Assembly (NCBI GenBank): GCA_963781705.1
Contig: CAWAGP010000001.1
Location: forward strand, 868,001-932,000
Direction of reading: 5' to 3'
DNA: 64,000 bases
Source: JALYGJ01 sp963781705
GTDB taxonomy: Bacteria; Chloroflexota; Limnocylindria; Limnocylindrales; CSP1-4
Below the pieces are notes generated by a model that was not told where the DNA came from, made no database searches, and saw only the letters and a program-made list of their open reading frames with translations. Made by a program: the position numbers and the translations under genes. Shown here piece after piece: positions 34,381 to 47,252 of this stretch (position 1 is its first letter; the number at the start of each line of letters is the position of its first letter).

Positions 34381-35736
34381 CTAGGCGACCGCCTGCAGGA
34401 CCCAACTTGAAGTAGCGGGCACCGCGGATGGCGTGGCGGACGATGGCGCCGCCGTGGGCTGCCCGAGGACGTACTGGATGGCCCTCTCCAACTGGGGGTC
34501 GCCGGCCTGCCCCTGCGCCGCCGGATCGACGGGGATATCGGGCGTCAGGCCAATCCCGTTGATCCACGTCTGATCGGGCGTAAGCCACTTTCGGACCGAC
34601 AGCCGGTAACCGCCTGACCCGGGCAACTGTTTGAACTCCTGGATGGTGCCCTTGCCATAGGTTTGCTGGCCCACGAGAACGGCGCGCCCGTTGCCCTGCA
34701 AGGAGCCAGCAACGATCTCACTCGCGCTCGCTGTGCCGCCGTTGACCAGCACCGCCACGTGCAGGGCAGGGTCGATCGCAACACCGCCCGGAATGGGCTG
34801 AATGGGCATGGGCGGCTGTCCGGCGGTCTGCTCCCAGTACAGCGGGCTGACGCTCACGAACTCGCTGGCGATCTTCTGCGCCGCGTCGACGTAGCCGCCC
34901 GGATCATCGCGCAGGTCGAGGACGAGCCCTGTCACGTGATCGTCCACCAGCGCCTGTAGTTGGTTCTGCAGGTCGTCGGCTGAGCCCGAGCTGAAACCGG
35001 CCACCTTCACATAGCCGACCTTCCCGTTAGCCAGGACCTGGCTGGTGACGTCTTCGCGCTGTACGACATCCCGCTTGACCACGATGTCCTGGCTCGTACC
35101 GTCCCGATCGATCGTCAAGGTGACCGTCGTTCCGCGTGGCCCGCGAATGAGCCCGACGACGTCGTTGGCCGTGGAGCCGTCGATGCTCTGGCCATCGATG
35201 GCGGTTATCACATCGCCGGCCTGCAGGCCGGCAGTCACCGCGGGCGCCCCGCGAATCACGCCGGTAATCGTCAATCGGCAGGTTGCCGAGATGGTGTCAC
35301 AGCTCTGACCTTGCGCGTCCTGCGTCGCCAGGTTGATCCCGACCCCCTCGAACTCACCCGACAGCCCGCTCAGACTGGCCTGGTACTCAGCCTCCGTCAT
35401 GTAGAACGAGAACGGGTCGCCGAGCGCCTCGAAGATGCCCTTGATCGCGCCCTCGACCAACGCGTGCTGATCGACAGTGCCGACATAGTGGGAGGCGACA
35501 TCGTTATAGGCGTCCCAGAACGGCCGGAACAGGTCCTGCTGGTCGGCAGAGGTGCCCGGCGTGGACCCGGCCAGGCGTCCCAGGGCGAAGCCCGACGTGA
35601 ACAGTCCTGCGCCGCCGATGACAGCCACTAGGAAAAGGGCGGCGAACGTGGCCCACCGGCGGCCACGGCGGGGCACAGCCGCGGGCGGCGCGCCGGAGGT
35701 GTCATCCAATGGATGAGCGGGCTCGGTGTCGGACAT
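34381..35736 (-). CDS. S41-family C-terminal processing peptidase (CtpA-like)
   Basis: The protein is 451 residues from ATG 35736 (GGAG seven bases upstream). ATG 35778 is only two bases after a TAGACT hexamer (35781-35786) that probably is the -10, so it is unlikely to be translated. There is one N-terminal membrane anchor (about 25-50), a PDZ domain (GVIRGAPAVTAGLQAGDVITAIDGQS), and the peptidase core with the catalytic Ser in GGTASASEIVAGSL and Lys in QTYGKGTIQEF. Such proteases cleave exported or membrane proteins near the C-terminus outside the membrane. The end is Ala/Ser/Pro-rich. Confidence 0.92.
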   Translation of the reverse strand: MSDTEPAHPLDDTSGAPPAAVPRRGRRWATFAALFLVAVIGGAGLFTSGFALGRLAGSTPGTSADQQDLFRPFWDAYNDVASHYVGTVDQHALVEGAIKGIFEALGDPFSFYMTEAEYQASLSGLSGEFEGVGINLATQDAQGQSCDTISATCRLTITGVIRGAPAVTAGLQAGDVITAIDGQSIDGSTANDVVGLIRGPRGTTVTLTIDRDGTSQDIVVKRDVVQREDVTSQVLANGKVGYVKVAGFSSGSADDLQNQLQALVDDHVTGLVLDLRDDPGGYVDAAQKIASEFVSVSPLYWEQTAGQPPMPIQPIPGGVAIDPALHVAVLVNGGTASASEIVAGSLQGNGRAVLVGQQTYGKGTIQEFKQLPGSGGYRLSVRKWLTPDQTWINGIGLTPDIPVDPAAQGQAGDPQLERAIQYVLGQPTAAPSSATPSAVPATSSWVLQAVA

Positions 35737-35826
35737 GGACGACTCCAGCGGGCGTGAAACCTGCGGCGGCGGGCGCATCCAGTCTATGTCCGGACGCGGA
35801 TAGAGACCGCCAGCGCGGGGCGAAGG

Positions 35827-36946
<1,120 letters not shown>

Positions 36947-36967
36947 CAGGCGGCCACGGCCGCGGCG

Positions 36968-37204
36968 TCAGCTGTGCGCGAGCAGGTCCTTGAGCAGGAT
37001 CGGACGGAGCTCGATGATCCGCAATGCGGTCTTGCTCCGGGCGACGACGGGGTTGACACACGGACAGTATCCGTTGTGCGGGCAGATCCCGCAGTTGCCA
37101 TCACAGTCAAGCGTCATGGCATAACTACAGGACCGGCATTCTCGTTCGCAGGCAATGAGGTCCACGAACGGCTCGTCGAGCACCTCGGCCTGTTTTGCAT
37201 CCAC
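36968..37204 (-). CDS. Small Cys-rich protein of unknown function
   Basis: The 78-residue protein has eight Cys in 31 residues: C-x3-C-x2-C-x7-C-x3-C-x2-C-x5-C-x-C (ACERECRSCSYAMTLDCDGN, then CGICPHNGYCPC). The pattern suits two zinc knuckles or iron-sulfur clusters. The last 25 residues are hydrophobic and basic (ALRIIELRPILLKDLL). GTG 37204 is preceded by an SD in a hairpin loop (37207-37230). It ends 22 bases before the RF2 start and may be cotranscribed with prfB. I do not recognise the family. Confidence 0.6.
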   Translation of the reverse strand: MDAKQAEVLDEPFVDLIACERECRSCSYAMTLDCDGNCGICPHNGYCPCVNPVVARSKTALRIIELRPILLKDLLAHS

Positions 37205-37374
37205 GGCTGGCCAAACTCCCTCTTGGCCAGGGCCACCCTCGACCCCGGGAACGTTTTCACATTCTCCGGAGGAGGCACGGCCTCCGGTGCGGGTGTCACG
37301 AGTATTGCAGTCAAAGCCCGACTGCTCAAGGGGTCAAATGGCCGAAATCAATGTGAAATTGCTTGAATTGGTGG
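37205..37374 (-). promoter_or_regulatory. Leader of the Cys-rich gene: promoter and hairpin exposing the ribosome site
   Basis: CTGGCCAA (37223-37230 region) and TTGGCCAG (37207-37214) form a perfect 8-bp stem whose 8-base loop is GAGGGAGT, i.e. the Shine-Dalgarno sequence of the GTG at 37204. Further upstream a GGAGG/CCTCC pair can form. TTGAGC followed at 17 bases by AATACT is a plausible promoter on the minus strand near 37300-37330. Confidence 0.45.
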
Positions 37375-38586
37375 TCAGCCGGCCCCTTCGGACAGTTCGC
37401 GCCTTATCTGGGATGGTGTCAACTGCTCCGTGAGCAGCCGGAAGAAGCGATCGCGCTGGGCTTGCCGGTTACCTGCCGCGGCGCACCACTCGGTCAGCAG
37501 TCGCTCGCCGCCGGCATAACAGAAGACATACGCGCGCCACAGCGGATGGCTGATGAACTCGATGTTCTTGCGCGCCTGTTCCGGTGTGCGCAACGCCCTG
37601 CGCTCCATGAACTGCTGGACTTCGCCCACTGAACGGCGCTCGGCATGAAGCATCAATGCCGCATCGCCGCTGGCGCCGCGTAGCGGACGCAGGGCCTGGC
37701 CGATCGTCCATTCGCGCTCAGCGTCGGACGCCGTCATGGAGATCCCGGCACGCTCGCAGATGGTGACCAACAGCTGTTGCCAGCGCGCCGCGGGATACAC
37801 GAACGTCCCGCCGATCTCGGCCAGTCCCTCGCTGACGAACGCTTCCGGCGTGTTGATCAACTGCACGCTCGCCTCAGCCCGTCCGAGCTTACTTACCAGG
37901 CGCGCCTCCTTCCACGCGTGCTCGACGTGGTGGCCCGGATACGCCTCGTGGCTCAGCAGGCCGATGAGTTGGTGAGCGTGAACCGGCAGATCGGTGTTGA
38001 TCTCGATGCGTGAGCGCAGGCTGCCCTCGTACCAGTTGTAGGCGCCCCACGGCTGGTTCTTGACCAGAGTTACCGTCAACGACTCGCCGGCCGGCAGCGG
38101 AAAGATGTCCACGCACGCTCCGCGCAGCTCCTCCAACAGCCAGTCGACGACCGCCGGTAGGCGATCGGCGGGGACGCTGAGGCGGTCGTCACGCACGCCA
38201 AGTCGCCGGCGCAGGTCCCCCTTGCCCGGCAACAGCTCGTCCAGTTGAGCGTGGACGAGCTCGTAGTTCCGTGCCGGCGTCATCTCCGGTCGCGCATCGA
38301 AGCAGGCCTCGACCTCCGCCACATAGCCGATTTCCTCGCCGGCGAGGCGGCGGCACATCGTCTCGACGGCGATCAGCTGCCGCTCGAGCCACTCGCGTCG
38401 CTGACCAGACACGTTCGATTGCACTTCCGAACGCAATCGCACGGCACGCCCGGCGAGCGTTGCCGGGTCGTCCTTGGCCGCCCGCTCGCGCAGCTCCGCC
38501 GGGCCGTAGTACGCATCCACGATGCCGGCTTCGAGCTCGCCCAGCGACAGCGCCAGCGTCAGGTAATCGATTGCCGTCTGGTCCAT
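37375..38586 (-). CDS. DUF885-like putative zinc metallopeptidase
   Basis: The protein is 403 residues from ATG 38586; an earlier start lies inside the phosphatase gene. The zinc-site motif HEAYPGHHVEH (His213-Glu214 onward) plus a later FVSEGLAEIGGTFVYP, where a third ligand Glu could lie, resemble DUF885/M32-type carboxypeptidases. The remainder is mostly helical. No signal peptide is visible, so it is probably cytoplasmic. DUF885 proteins are usually longer (over 500 residues), so this is a short variant. It follows the tyrosine phosphatase with a start close to that gene's stop. Confidence 0.75.
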   Translation of the reverse strand: MDQTAIDYLTLALSLGELEAGIVDAYYGPAELRERAAKDDPATLAGRAVRLRSEVQSNVSGQRREWLERQLIAVETMCRRLAGEEIGYVAEVEACFDARPEMTPARNYELVHAQLDELLPGKGDLRRRLGVRDDRLSVPADRLPAVVDWLLEELRGACVDIFPLPAGESLTVTLVKNQPWGAYNWYEGSLRSRIEINTDLPVHAHQLIGLLSHEAYPGHHVEHAWKEARLVSKLGRAEASVQLINTPEAFVSEGLAEIGGTFVYPAARWQQLLVTICERAGISMTASDAEREWTIGQALRPLRGASGDAALMLHAERRSVGEVQQFMERRALRTPEQARKNIEFISHPLWRAYVFCYAGGERLLTEWCAAAGNRQAQRDRFFRLLTEQLTPSQIRRELSEGAG

Positions 38587-39356
38587 GACGTCAGCCGACC
38601 TCGACCAACCGCCGGCACAGACTGTCGACGCTGGCAGCACCCATGCCCGCGCTGCGTAGGTAGCCCTCGGCCGAGCCGTACCGACCAGTCAGGTAGGCAA
38701 GCGCGTCGAGCATGGCCTCGCGCCGCGGCACTGCCAGGTCGGTAAGGCGCGCCCGTTCGATCGGGTCGTCGCTCATCTCGTCCAGCCACTCGACGATCAA
38801 CGGGCCAAGGCTGCTCGCCGTCAGCGCATAGTCGTCGGCGATCTCCTCGTCGGGGACGCCGGCCAGTGCCAGCAGCACAGCGACAACCAGGCCAGTCCGG
38901 TCCTTGCCCGCATGGCAGTGAATCACGACCCCGCCTGGGCGCGCGTCGGCGACCGCCAGGGCGATCGCGGCGATGCCCGCGGCATGCGCGTCGAGATCGA
39001 CGCGATTCAGCTCCGCACGGCTCTGGGCACGGTGGTAACGGGCCCGGATCTCATCGGCCATCCCCTTGTCGAGTCCAGTGTTGAATGGCACGTTCACGTA
39101 GGTGACCGCTTCGGCCGCAGTCGTGGCCCGAAAGGGATACCGGTCGCCGTCGCGCTCGAGTTCCTCGGCCGAGCGGACATCGATGATGGTCCGCACGCCG
39201 TGTTCGATGAGCGCTGCCTGGCCGGCTGCGGTCAGGCGTGTCAGCAGGTCGGAGCGGATCAGTGCGCCACGCCGAATCTGTCCGCCGGCGGCCGGCAACC
39301 CGCCCGCGTCGCGGACGTTGAAACAGCCCTCCCAGTGGAGGACCCGCGTCAGCGCG

Positions 39357-42311
<2,955 letters not shown>

Positions 42312-42321
42312 GGGAACGTCA

Positions 42322-42327
42322 AGTATA
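42322..42327 (-). promoter_or_regulatory. -10-like TATACT for secA with near-zero leader
   Basis: TATACT on the minus strand ends ten bases before ATG 42311. It lies in the 39-base gap after the small membrane protein gene. Confidence 0.45.
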
Positions 42328-42350
42328 GGACGGCACTCTGGCCGATCCGG

Positions 42351-42587
42351 TCAGCCCGCCAGGTGCCAGAATCCGACGCCGTAGCCCACGAACACGATGG
42401 CGAAGGTGAGTACGGCCAGCGTTAGCCAGAAGGCGACAGCCAGCCGCGCACTGGTTGGCTGCAGCTCTGGATTGGCCAGCGGTGCTGGTTTCCAGCGCCG
42501 AGAGCGCAACCGGCTGCGCCAGGTGCGCTGCTCGACCGGCGCCGGTTCGAGGCCGTTGGGTGTGGGTCGATAGAGCTTCAGTGACAT
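42351..42587 (-). CDS. Small single-pass membrane protein, unknown function
   Basis: The protein is 78 residues from ATG 42587, with GAAGG a few bases upstream. The N-terminal 45 residues are basic and hydrophilic (MSLKLYRPTPNGLEPAPVEQ and an Arg-rich stretch). One membrane helix follows (RLAVAFWLTLAVLTFAIVFVGYGVGFW). It sits between prs and secA on the same strand, four bases after the prs stop. I do not recognise it, but the ribosome site, tight spacing and clean topology support a real gene. Confidence 0.65.
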   Translation of the reverse strand: MSLKLYRPTPNGLEPAPVEQRTWRSRLRSRRWKPAPLANPELQPTSARLAVAFWLTLAVLTFAIVFVGYGVGFWHLAG

Positions 42588-42591
42588 GCCT

Positions 42592-43722
42592 TCAGCCCGC
42601 CGAGCGTATCTCGGCCGGCACGGTCGTGCCAATCGCCGGGTCGTTGGTAAAAAGGCCGTCGCCCGCCGAGTCTTCCTCGTCCCACAAGAGCATCTCCTGA
42701 ACGAGTTGCAGGTCACTCGAGAAGAGGGCGCCGACCGACTCGCCACGGTGGATGCGCCGGATTGCCTCGCCGATCAGCGGGGCCACCGACAGGACCTTGA
42801 TCTGCGGGAGCCGGCGCGTCAGCGTGAGCGGCACGGTATCGGTGATGACGACCTCGGTTATCTCCGACGCGCGCAGGCGATCCGTGGCGGGATCGGACAG
42901 GATGCCGTGCGTGGCGCAAGCGTAGATCTCCGTGACACCTTCGCGGATCAGGGCGCGTTCGATCTCCATCAAGGTGCTGGCCGTGTCGATCTCGTCGTCC
43001 ACGATGATCGCCCGCTTGCCTTTGACCTCGCCGATGACGTTGAGCAATTCAGCCGTGCCCAGGTTGCCCGGCCGGCGCTTCTCTATGACGGCCAGGGGCG
43101 CCTCGAGAATCTCGGCGAAGGTGCGTGCGCGCTTGGCAAAGCCAAGGTCGGTGACCACCACCAGGTCGCGCAGGTCGAGGCGTTTGAAGTAGTTCGACAG
43201 CATGTGCACGGCGGTCAACTCGTCGACCGGGATCGAGAAGAAGCCCTGGATCTGGCCCTGGTGGAGGTCCATGGTCAGCAATCGATCCGCGCCGGCAACG
43301 CTGATCATGTCTGCGATCAGGCGGGCGGTGATCGGCACGCGCGGCTGGTCCTTCTTGTCCGACCGACCGTATGCGTAGTACGGAATAACGGCCGTGATCC
43401 GGCCAGCGCTGGCGCGCTTGAAGGCGTCGATCATGATCAACAGCTCCATGATCGACTTCTGGACGGGGCGCGAGGTCGGCTGGATCAGGAAGACGTCGCG
43501 ATCGCGCGCGTTGTCCTCGATACGCACGAAGATGTTCTCGTTGGCGAACTCGAACACCTCTGCATTACCCAGCTCCTGGCCCAGGTAGCGCGCTATCTTG
43601 CGCGCCAACTCCGGGTTGGAGTTACCGGCGTATAGGTCGAACTGATCGCTGTACGCGTTTCCGGCACGGCTGCCGAAGGCGGTCACGGGCACCCTCCGAG
43701 CGGGGCTGCCATTGTCCGCCAT
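42592..43722 (-). CDS. prs: Ribose-phosphate pyrophosphokinase
   Basis: The 376-residue protein has SGNxN-type start FDLYAGNSNPELARKIARYLG, the catalytic DLHQGQIQGFFSIP and the PRPP loop VDDEIDTASTLMEIERAL. It makes PRPP from ribose 5-phosphate and ATP. The usual length is about 315 residues; about 60 extra residues are shared between a short N-terminal and a longer C-terminal extension rich in acidic residues. Its ATG immediately follows the gyrA stop (TAGATG). Confidence 0.95.
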   Translation of the reverse strand: MADNGSPARRVPVTAFGSRAGNAYSDQFDLYAGNSNPELARKIARYLGQELGNAEVFEFANENIFVRIEDNARDRDVFLIQPTSRPVQKSIMELLIMIDAFKRASAGRITAVIPYYAYGRSDKKDQPRVPITARLIADMISVAGADRLLTMDLHQGQIQGFFSIPVDELTAVHMLSNYFKRLDLRDLVVVTDLGFAKRARTFAEILEAPLAVIEKRRPGNLGTAELLNVIGEVKGKRAIIVDDEIDTASTLMEIERALIREGVTEIYACATHGILSDPATDRLRASEITEVVITDTVPLTLTRRLPQIKVLSVAPLIGEAIRRIHRGESVGALFSSDLQLVQEMLLWDEEDSAGDGLFTNDPAIGTTVPAEIRSAG

Positions 43723-46260
43723 CTAGGACGGCTCCGCCAGTCCCTCGCCGTCGCCCGGCGGTGACGAATCACGCTCGTCGGCGCGGAATACCGCAATGCC
43801 GGCAACGTCATCACCCTCGTTCAGGCGCATCACGATCACCCCGCGTGCTTGTGAGCCATAGCGGTTCACGCTCTTGACGTCGGTGCGCACGACCTGTCCG
43901 CCGCGACTGATGAGCAGTAGCTCCTCGTCCTGCTCGTCGACCAGCTCGACGGCTGCCACGCGGCCCGTCTTCGAGCCCTCCAGCGAGATGAGGCGTACAC
44001 CTTGGCTGCCGCGGTGCATGCTGCGGAATTCGGAGAGCGCCACGCGCTTGCCGTAGCCGGTCTCGGTCAGGACCAATATGTCGTTGCCCGGCTTTACCAC
44101 GCCCATGCCCACGACCTGGTCGCCCTCGCGTGCCAGCCGAATGCCGATCACGCCGGCCGCGTCGCGGCCCATCGGGCGAACCTCGCGTTCGCCGAACCGC
44201 GCAATCCTGCCCTGCGATGTCGCCAGCACGATGTCGTCGCGGCCGGCCGATACTCCGACCCACGCCAGCTCGTCATCGTTGGCCACGGTGATGGCGCGGA
44301 TGCCGGTCGAACGAACGCGCTCGAATTGCTCGATCGGTGTCTTCTTGATGACGCCGTGCCGGGTGGCCATGACCATGTTGTGGCCGCGCTCGAAGTTGGG
44401 CGTGGTGATGATCGCCAGCACGAGTTCGCCCGGATCGAGCTGGACGCCCTCGAGGTTGATGACCGGCATGCCCTTGGCAGTCCTCTCCGAGGGTGCCGGG
44501 ATGGCGTGCACCTTGGAGCTGAAGACGCGCCCGCGATTGGTGAAGAACAGCGCCCAGTCGTGTGTGCCCGCCACGAGCAGGTGTTTGACGGCGTCTTCCT
44601 CGACCGTTCGCGCGCCGATGATCCCCTTGCCGCCGCGAATCTGACGGCGGTAGTTGGCCAGCGGCTGCCGCTTGATGTAGCCGCGCGCAGACACGGTGAT
44701 GACCACGTCCTCGTCGGCGATCAGGTCTTCGTCGGTGAGCTCGCGATCGGCGTCTTCCTGGACCCTGGTGAGCCGTTTGCCGGCGTACTTGTCGGCCAGC
44801 TCGCGCAGCTCGTCCTTGATGATTGCCAGGATGCGCGCCGGATTGCCCAGGATGTCCTCGAGCTCGGCGATGAGCTTGATCGTGGCGAGGTACTCATCCT
44901 CGATCTTCTTGCGTTCGAGCGCGGCCAGCCGGCGCAGCTGCATCTCAAGGATGGCGTTGGCCTGGATCTCACTCAGGTCGAAGCGGCTTATCAGGTTGGC
45001 GCGCGCAGTCTCCACGTCGGCCGACTCGCGGATGGTCTTGATCACCGCGTCGAGGTTGTCGAGCGCAACCTTGAGCCCTTCGAGGATGTGCGCCCGATCG
45101 CGCGCCTTGCCCAGGTCGAACTCCGTCCGCCGGCGGACGACCTCGCGCCGCCAGTCGACGTGGTGCTGCAGAACCTGCTTGAGCGGGAGCGTCTGCGGCT
45201 GGCCGTCGACCAGCGCCAGCATGTTCATGTTGAAGGCAAGCTTCAGCGCCGTGTGCTTGAACAGGTTGTTGAGCACCTTGCGTGGCGCCGCGTCGCGCTT
45301 GCACTCGATCACGAGACGCATGCCGTCGCGGTCGGATTCGTCGCGGATGTCGGCGATGCCATCGACCTTCTTCTGCTGGACCAGGTCGGCGATCTTTTCG
45401 GCGAGGCTCGCCTTGTTCACCTGGAAGGGCAGCTCGGTGACCACGATCGCCGTGCGCTGGCTGCGTGTCTCCTCGAAGGCAACGGCGGCCTGCATGATGA
45501 TTCGTCCGCGACCGTGGGCGTACATGTCGCGGATCGCGTCGACCTGCTCCCATTGGCCGGTGACGCTGTTGCGTCGGCGGTCGAAGCGGAAGATGGTCGC
45601 GCCGGTCGGGAAATCGGGGCCGTTGACGAAGCCGCACAACTCGTCGTTGGTCAGCTGCGGGTTGTCGATCAGCGCGATGGTCGCGTCAGCGATCTCGCCC
45701 AGGTGGTGTGGCGGAATGTTGGTCGCCATACCCACGGCGATGCCAGCCGATCCATTGACGAGCAGGTTGGGCAGCTTGGCCGGCAGGACCGAGGGCTGCA
45801 TGCGCGTTCCGTCGTAGTTCTCGACGAAGTCGACCGTCTGCTTGTCGATGTCGGCGAGCACCTCGCTGGCGATCGCGGTCATGCGTGCTTCCGTGTAGCG
45901 CATCGCGGCCGGCGGATCGCCGTCGACGGAGCCGAAGTTGCCCTGGCCATCGATCAGCGGGTAGCGCAGCGAGAACGTCTGCGCCAGGCGCACGAGGGCG
46001 TCATACAGCGCGACATCGCCGTGCGGGTGGTACTTGCCCATCACCTCGCCGACGATCGCGGCGCACTTCCGGTAACTGGCCGCCGAAGTCAGCCCCATCT
46101 CGTGCATCGTGTAGAGGATCCGTCGATGGACCGGCTTGAGGCCATCGCGCACATCGGGCAGCGCGCGGCTCACGATCACGCTCATGGCGTAGTCGAGGTA
46201 GCTGACGCGCAGCTCGTCCTCGATGCGGATGGGCACGATCCGTCCGGCCGGGTCGGTCAT
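43723..46260 (-). CDS. gyrA: DNA gyrase subunit A
   Basis: The 845-residue protein shows RILYTMHEMGLTSAASYRKCA, the catalytic Tyr in PAAMRYTEARM, and a C-terminal wrapping domain with a GyrA-box-like QIRGGKG, which supports gyrase over topoisomerase IV. Gyrase introduces negative supercoils. ATG 46260 overlaps the stop of the AlkD-like gene (ATGA). Downstream prs starts at the next base after the stop. Confidence 0.96.
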   Translation of the reverse strand: MTDPAGRIVPIRIEDELRVSYLDYAMSVIVSRALPDVRDGLKPVHRRILYTMHEMGLTSAASYRKCAAIVGEVMGKYHPHGDVALYDALVRLAQTFSLRYPLIDGQGNFGSVDGDPPAAMRYTEARMTAIASEVLADIDKQTVDFVENYDGTRMQPSVLPAKLPNLLVNGSAGIAVGMATNIPPHHLGEIADATIALIDNPQLTNDELCGFVNGPDFPTGATIFRFDRRRNSVTGQWEQVDAIRDMYAHGRGRIIMQAAVAFEETRSQRTAIVVTELPFQVNKASLAEKIADLVQQKKVDGIADIRDESDRDGMRLVIECKRDAAPRKVLNNLFKHTALKLAFNMNMLALVDGQPQTLPLKQVLQHHVDWRREVVRRRTEFDLGKARDRAHILEGLKVALDNLDAVIKTIRESADVETARANLISRFDLSEIQANAILEMQLRRLAALERKKIEDEYLATIKLIAELEDILGNPARILAIIKDELRELADKYAGKRLTRVQEDADRELTDEDLIADEDVVITVSARGYIKRQPLANYRRQIRGGKGIIGARTVEEDAVKHLLVAGTHDWALFFTNRGRVFSSKVHAIPAPSERTAKGMPVINLEGVQLDPGELVLAIITTPNFERGHNMVMATRHGVIKKTPIEQFERVRSTGIRAITVANDDELAWVGVSAGRDDIVLATSQGRIARFGEREVRPMGRDAAGVIGIRLAREGDQVVGMGVVKPGNDILVLTETGYGKRVALSEFRSMHRGSQGVRLISLEGSKTGRVAAVELVDEQDEELLLISRGGQVVRTDVKSVNRYGSQARGVIVMRLNEGDDVAGIAVFRADERDSSPPGDGEGLAEPS

Positions 46261-47252
46261 CTGGTCACTCCTGCCAAGCGCTGACGATCACCCTGCTGGC
46301 CAACTGCCCTTTCGGCCAATCGATCGATGTTCGTGAACTCGCGCGCGATTGCGTGGGCCAGGCTCGTGGATGGCTGCCCCGGTCGGCGACGGATCCCGTC
46401 AAGACGCTGCCGAACGTCGCGCGCCACCGTTCGATCGAGGCGTGGACTGGTCAGCGTGTCCCGCAGGACGCGGGCACGGTTGCCGTCCTTGCGTCGGCCA
46501 GCAAGCTCGGCCTGTTGTCGCAACACACGCTCGACTCCATCGGGATCAACTCCGTGCCACGATCGGAGGGCCCAAGCGAGTGCCTTCTGCACGTCGGCAG
46601 CCTCATCGCCGAGCAGCGATTCGATGATCATCAAAGCCGGCGTACCGGAGAGCGCTCGCGATCGGTCTTGACGTGGCAGCTGGAAAGGCATCGACGCGAT
46701 CGTCGACGCGACCAGTCGACGCTCCCACCGATCGGCTGAATAGACCAACTGTTCGATCTCGGCCCAGCGGAACGGCTCGTTCAGGATGCCGTGGGCGACA
46801 AGGCCAGCCAGCGTGTCGACGGCAATCCAGTCCCGGGCCTGACGGGCGAGCCGGCGGATCAGTTGCCACGTTCGTTCGGGATCGCCATCGAGCGAGCGGC
46901 GCATTGCCTGCTCGGCGAGCTGCGCCAGTTCACGTTCATCTTCGGCCGCCAGCCGCTCGGCAAGCCACAACGCACTGGCCGGCGACGACTCGGCAAGCGG
47001 CGCGCGCAACGGACGCTGAACGGCCGCGAGCAACGGGCCGCGAACGCCGAACGAGGCTCCGGAGTGCGGCGCCATACGTTCCAGCTCGGAACGGTAAGCG
47101 TCGTCGGCCAGGTCGCGCAATCCGTCGCGTGCCACTGCCACGAACCGTTCGGGGTCGTCGGTCAGACCAGTGAGCGCCTGGCCCAGGCCGCGGGCGCGCT
47201 GCAGCCGCTCCCTGACCAGTTGTCGCGCGCGGTGCGTCGTTTCAGACGTCAA
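46257..47252 (-). CDS. HEAT-repeat protein resembling DNA alkylation repair (AlkD-type) proteins
   Basis: The 331-residue protein consists almost wholly of paired amphipathic helices. The stretches DWIAVDTLAGLVAHGILNEP, LVYSADRWERRLVASTIASM and DVQKALAWALRSWHGVDPDGV recall AlkC/AlkD glycosylase HEAT repeats, including the Trp-Glu-Arg region. TTG 47252 overlaps the gyrB stop by 11 bases and the end overlaps gyrA by four. Placement between the two gyrase genes is unusual and suggests a link with DNA topology or damage. Enzyme activity is unproven. Confidence 0.65.
   Translation of the reverse strand: MTSETTHRARQLVRERLQRARGLGQALTGLTDDPERFVAVARDGLRDLADDAYRSELERMAPHSGASFGVRGPLLAAVQRPLRAPLAESSPASALWLAERLAAEDERELAQLAEQAMRRSLDGDPERTWQLIRRLARQARDWIAVDTLAGLVAHGILNEPFRWAEIEQLVYSADRWERRLVASTIASMPFQLPRQDRSRALSGTPALMIIESLLGDEAADVQKALAWALRSWHGVDPDGVERVLRQQAELAGRRKDGNRARVLRDTLTSPRLDRTVARDVRQRLDGIRRRPGQPSTSLAHAIAREFTNIDRLAERAVGQQGDRQRLAGVTR

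Noticed and set aside
44002..46284. 760-codon plus-strand frame opposite gyrA
   Set aside because: Fully antisense to gyrA with clear catalytic motifs; composition is a mirrored codon effect.
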